Shown here: positions 62,291 through 64,000 of the stretch, one piece after another
Layout of the letters: every line of letters starts with the position of its first letter
Position numbering within the stretch: the stretch's first letter is position 1
NCBI RefSeq assembly: GCF_037038585.1
Contig: NC_092521.1
Coordinates: 75,417,398-75,481,397 of the forward strand
Reading direction: 5' to 3'
Source: Patagioenas fasciata
Lineage: Eukaryota > Chordata > Aves > Columbiformes > Columbidae
Length of the DNA: 64,000 nucleotides
Notes under the pieces: generated by a model
Database searches by the model: none
Told to the model about the DNA's origin: nothing
The model's input: only the letters and a program-made list of their open reading frames with translations
Program-made: the position numbers and the translations under genes

Positions 62291-64000
62291 GTTTCAAGCT
62301 GGAACCTTAGCAGATGTCTGACAACAAGCTCTTGCTTGTTGATTCATGTTCTTTGAAGCAGTGGATTATCTGTTACTACCTTGTCCATGATCTCTATATT
62401 AAGGGGCAGTTTCACATTATACCCTGTCTAGCCTAACTATCTAGGGGCTATTGCCTATCAGCTGCCCCTTTATTTTTTTTTTACCTTCTCAGTCTATATG
62501 TTCCTGACTCTTGCCTTGGATTAGACCTAGCAATCCTGAGGTCAGAAGGTGAGTCAGATGGACTGTCTGGTCTGACTGAAAACAAATACATCAACGCTTC
62601 TGTCATGTCAAGAAGTTGATCCAGCTTGTGGCTGTGTGAGAGTTCATGTTTCAGGGAAGACAGTGAGAGTGGTATTGTACCATTTGACAACAGTAAGTTA
62701 TGCTGATCTGGATGTGACAAAGATGCAACCTTGAGTTGATACGTTTGTCTGTAGATCAGGATGTTGGCACACATGTTGGCCTGTCGCATGGTTCAGATAC
62801 AAATATGTGCTCAGATGGCATCTCTAAACAGCAATGTAGCCACATTTGAGAGGCAGACAAGGTCATATGAGATGAAGAATAGAAGACTAGTTCTGTTGTG
62901 ATGTACCTATCTGGTATAACTAAACTTTTGAAACCTTTCTTTGGTTCTTAGAGTTGCAGGTTGGTAACAGATTCCTCCTGATTGGTGCCAGACATGTGGT
63001 GCAGGTGGATGAGGAAAAGAGAGTCTCATGCCAACAGGCCAGAGTTCAGAGTTTGAGGAAACCTTGGCAGGGCCAAGGCCATATAATCCAGGCCATATAT
63101 AAAGTGATTTTTCCGTCTCTCTGGTGGAAAGATGTTTGGTGTCTTCCTAGTGTACAGTTCAACTGATCTAATTGCTGGCAGGTCTGTATGTTAGATTTGG
63201 GTTGCCCCTGGTTGGCCAAGGTAGTCCTGGGAGTTCTGGGATCTGTCAAAGGGAATGTTAAATTTACCTGCTAGATCTGCTGACACAGAAAAAAGGTGTG
63301 CTGTCTGAACCAGTCTTTACTTCACATCTCAAATGGTGGATGGCTGTCACTAGAATGCATGAGGTATCAGCAATATCAACTTTTCTTACACAGCATATTT
63401 GTCTGGATAAAGGGTTTTGATTTTTTTTTTTCTTTTATCCTCATGCTCAAGCAGATCCTTCTCAGGTGTTCCTCAGTTTGCTTTTAGATTATATTGCCCT
63501 TTTAATACCAGGGGGATATTTTGTAAGTTCACTTAAGGCCTACTGAACAGTTATTGACTATTCTTTCACACACTTGATGTTTATTTCCTGTTCTCATACT
63601 CACTTGTTCATGTGGAGCTTGGCTGGAGCTTTAAGTATTTGGTTTTACTGCATCTTATGTCAGCAATCTGAGCCTTTTAAGAGTGATCTTAAGATTTATT
63701 TACACCAGAGTTGTGCTATAATAACAGCTAAAAAGTGTCTCTGAACTTGAAGGCTTGCAGGGTGTAAAAAGAGGAGCTTCTAAGTTCTTACCATAAAATA
63801 AACTAAGTATGTAAATAGATTATTCCTGGTTTTACTGTACGATAAGAGAAAAACCTTAAAGGGACATCTTTCATAGGAAAGCTAATTTTATTAACCAGTT
63901 AACTGTGTTATTTCCATGTCTTCCAAACAAGTATCTTTGAGGAACTGTGGGAGTGTCTCGTATCTGTAGAAATTCTGGCCTTAGCCAGAAAAAAGAAAAT
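62291..64000 (+). other. TENT4A intron 8, to window end: no recognised feature
   Basis: This is AT-rich intron with a T run at about 63420-63432. No exon or repeat family was recognised up to the window end. Confidence 0.45.

Overview
The window is bird nuclear DNA. Three observations support this. It is full of CR1 LINE fragments, which end in the octamer-type tail (ATTCTRTG-like) instead of poly(A). It holds two solo LTRs of the TGTCCTGG...GACA type known from avian endogenous retroviruses. It also carries two vertebrate genes, SRD5A1 and TENT4A, that are neighbours in the same order and orientation in other amniotes (human 5p15.31, from general knowledge). The species or order cannot be fixed from the sequence alone.

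Layout. 1-12813 is the 3' part of SRD5A1 (steroid 5-alpha-reductase 1, + strand): exons 2-5 with the stop codon, while exon 1 lies upstream of the window. Its introns hold a 2.7 kb degraded CR1 (3241-5935), a short CR1 3' end and an antisense CR1. About 12.8-32.1 kb is 3' UTR plus intergenic DNA. It holds two solo LTRs (15084-15710 with a perfect 5-bp target duplication, and 20036-20756), a 5'-truncated CR1 (16383-16785), a rearranged CR1 that looks like a 5' inversion (25704-27478), and a speculative minus-strand open frame (22010-22312). About 32.08-33.56 kb is the CpG-island promoter and first coding exon of TENT4A (PAPD7/POLS/TRF4-1, non-canonical poly(A) polymerase, + strand). Eight coding exons follow to 58740, with intact splice sites and reading frame. 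The last exons (about 230 residues by comparison with the mammalian protein) lie beyond 64000. TENT4A introns carry at least seven CR1-derived pieces, all antisense to the gene, including a very old one (38534-40270) of the kind shared with turtles.

The two genes are not functionally linked. SRD5A1 is an ER-membrane steroid/enone reductase. TENT4A extends and mixes nucleotides into RNA 3' tails in the nucleus and cytoplasm. No operon, CRISPR or new multi-gene system is visible. The most interesting items are the promoter and splice-site architecture of TENT4A (a five-unit 10-bp phased repeat, three NRF1-like sites and a 13-bp-arm hairpin just after the exon 1 donor), the inverted CR1, and the unidentified minus-strand frame with a correctly placed AATAAA. 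All splice junctions were read by eye from GT/AG signals, frame continuity and remembered family similarity. No alignment was run.
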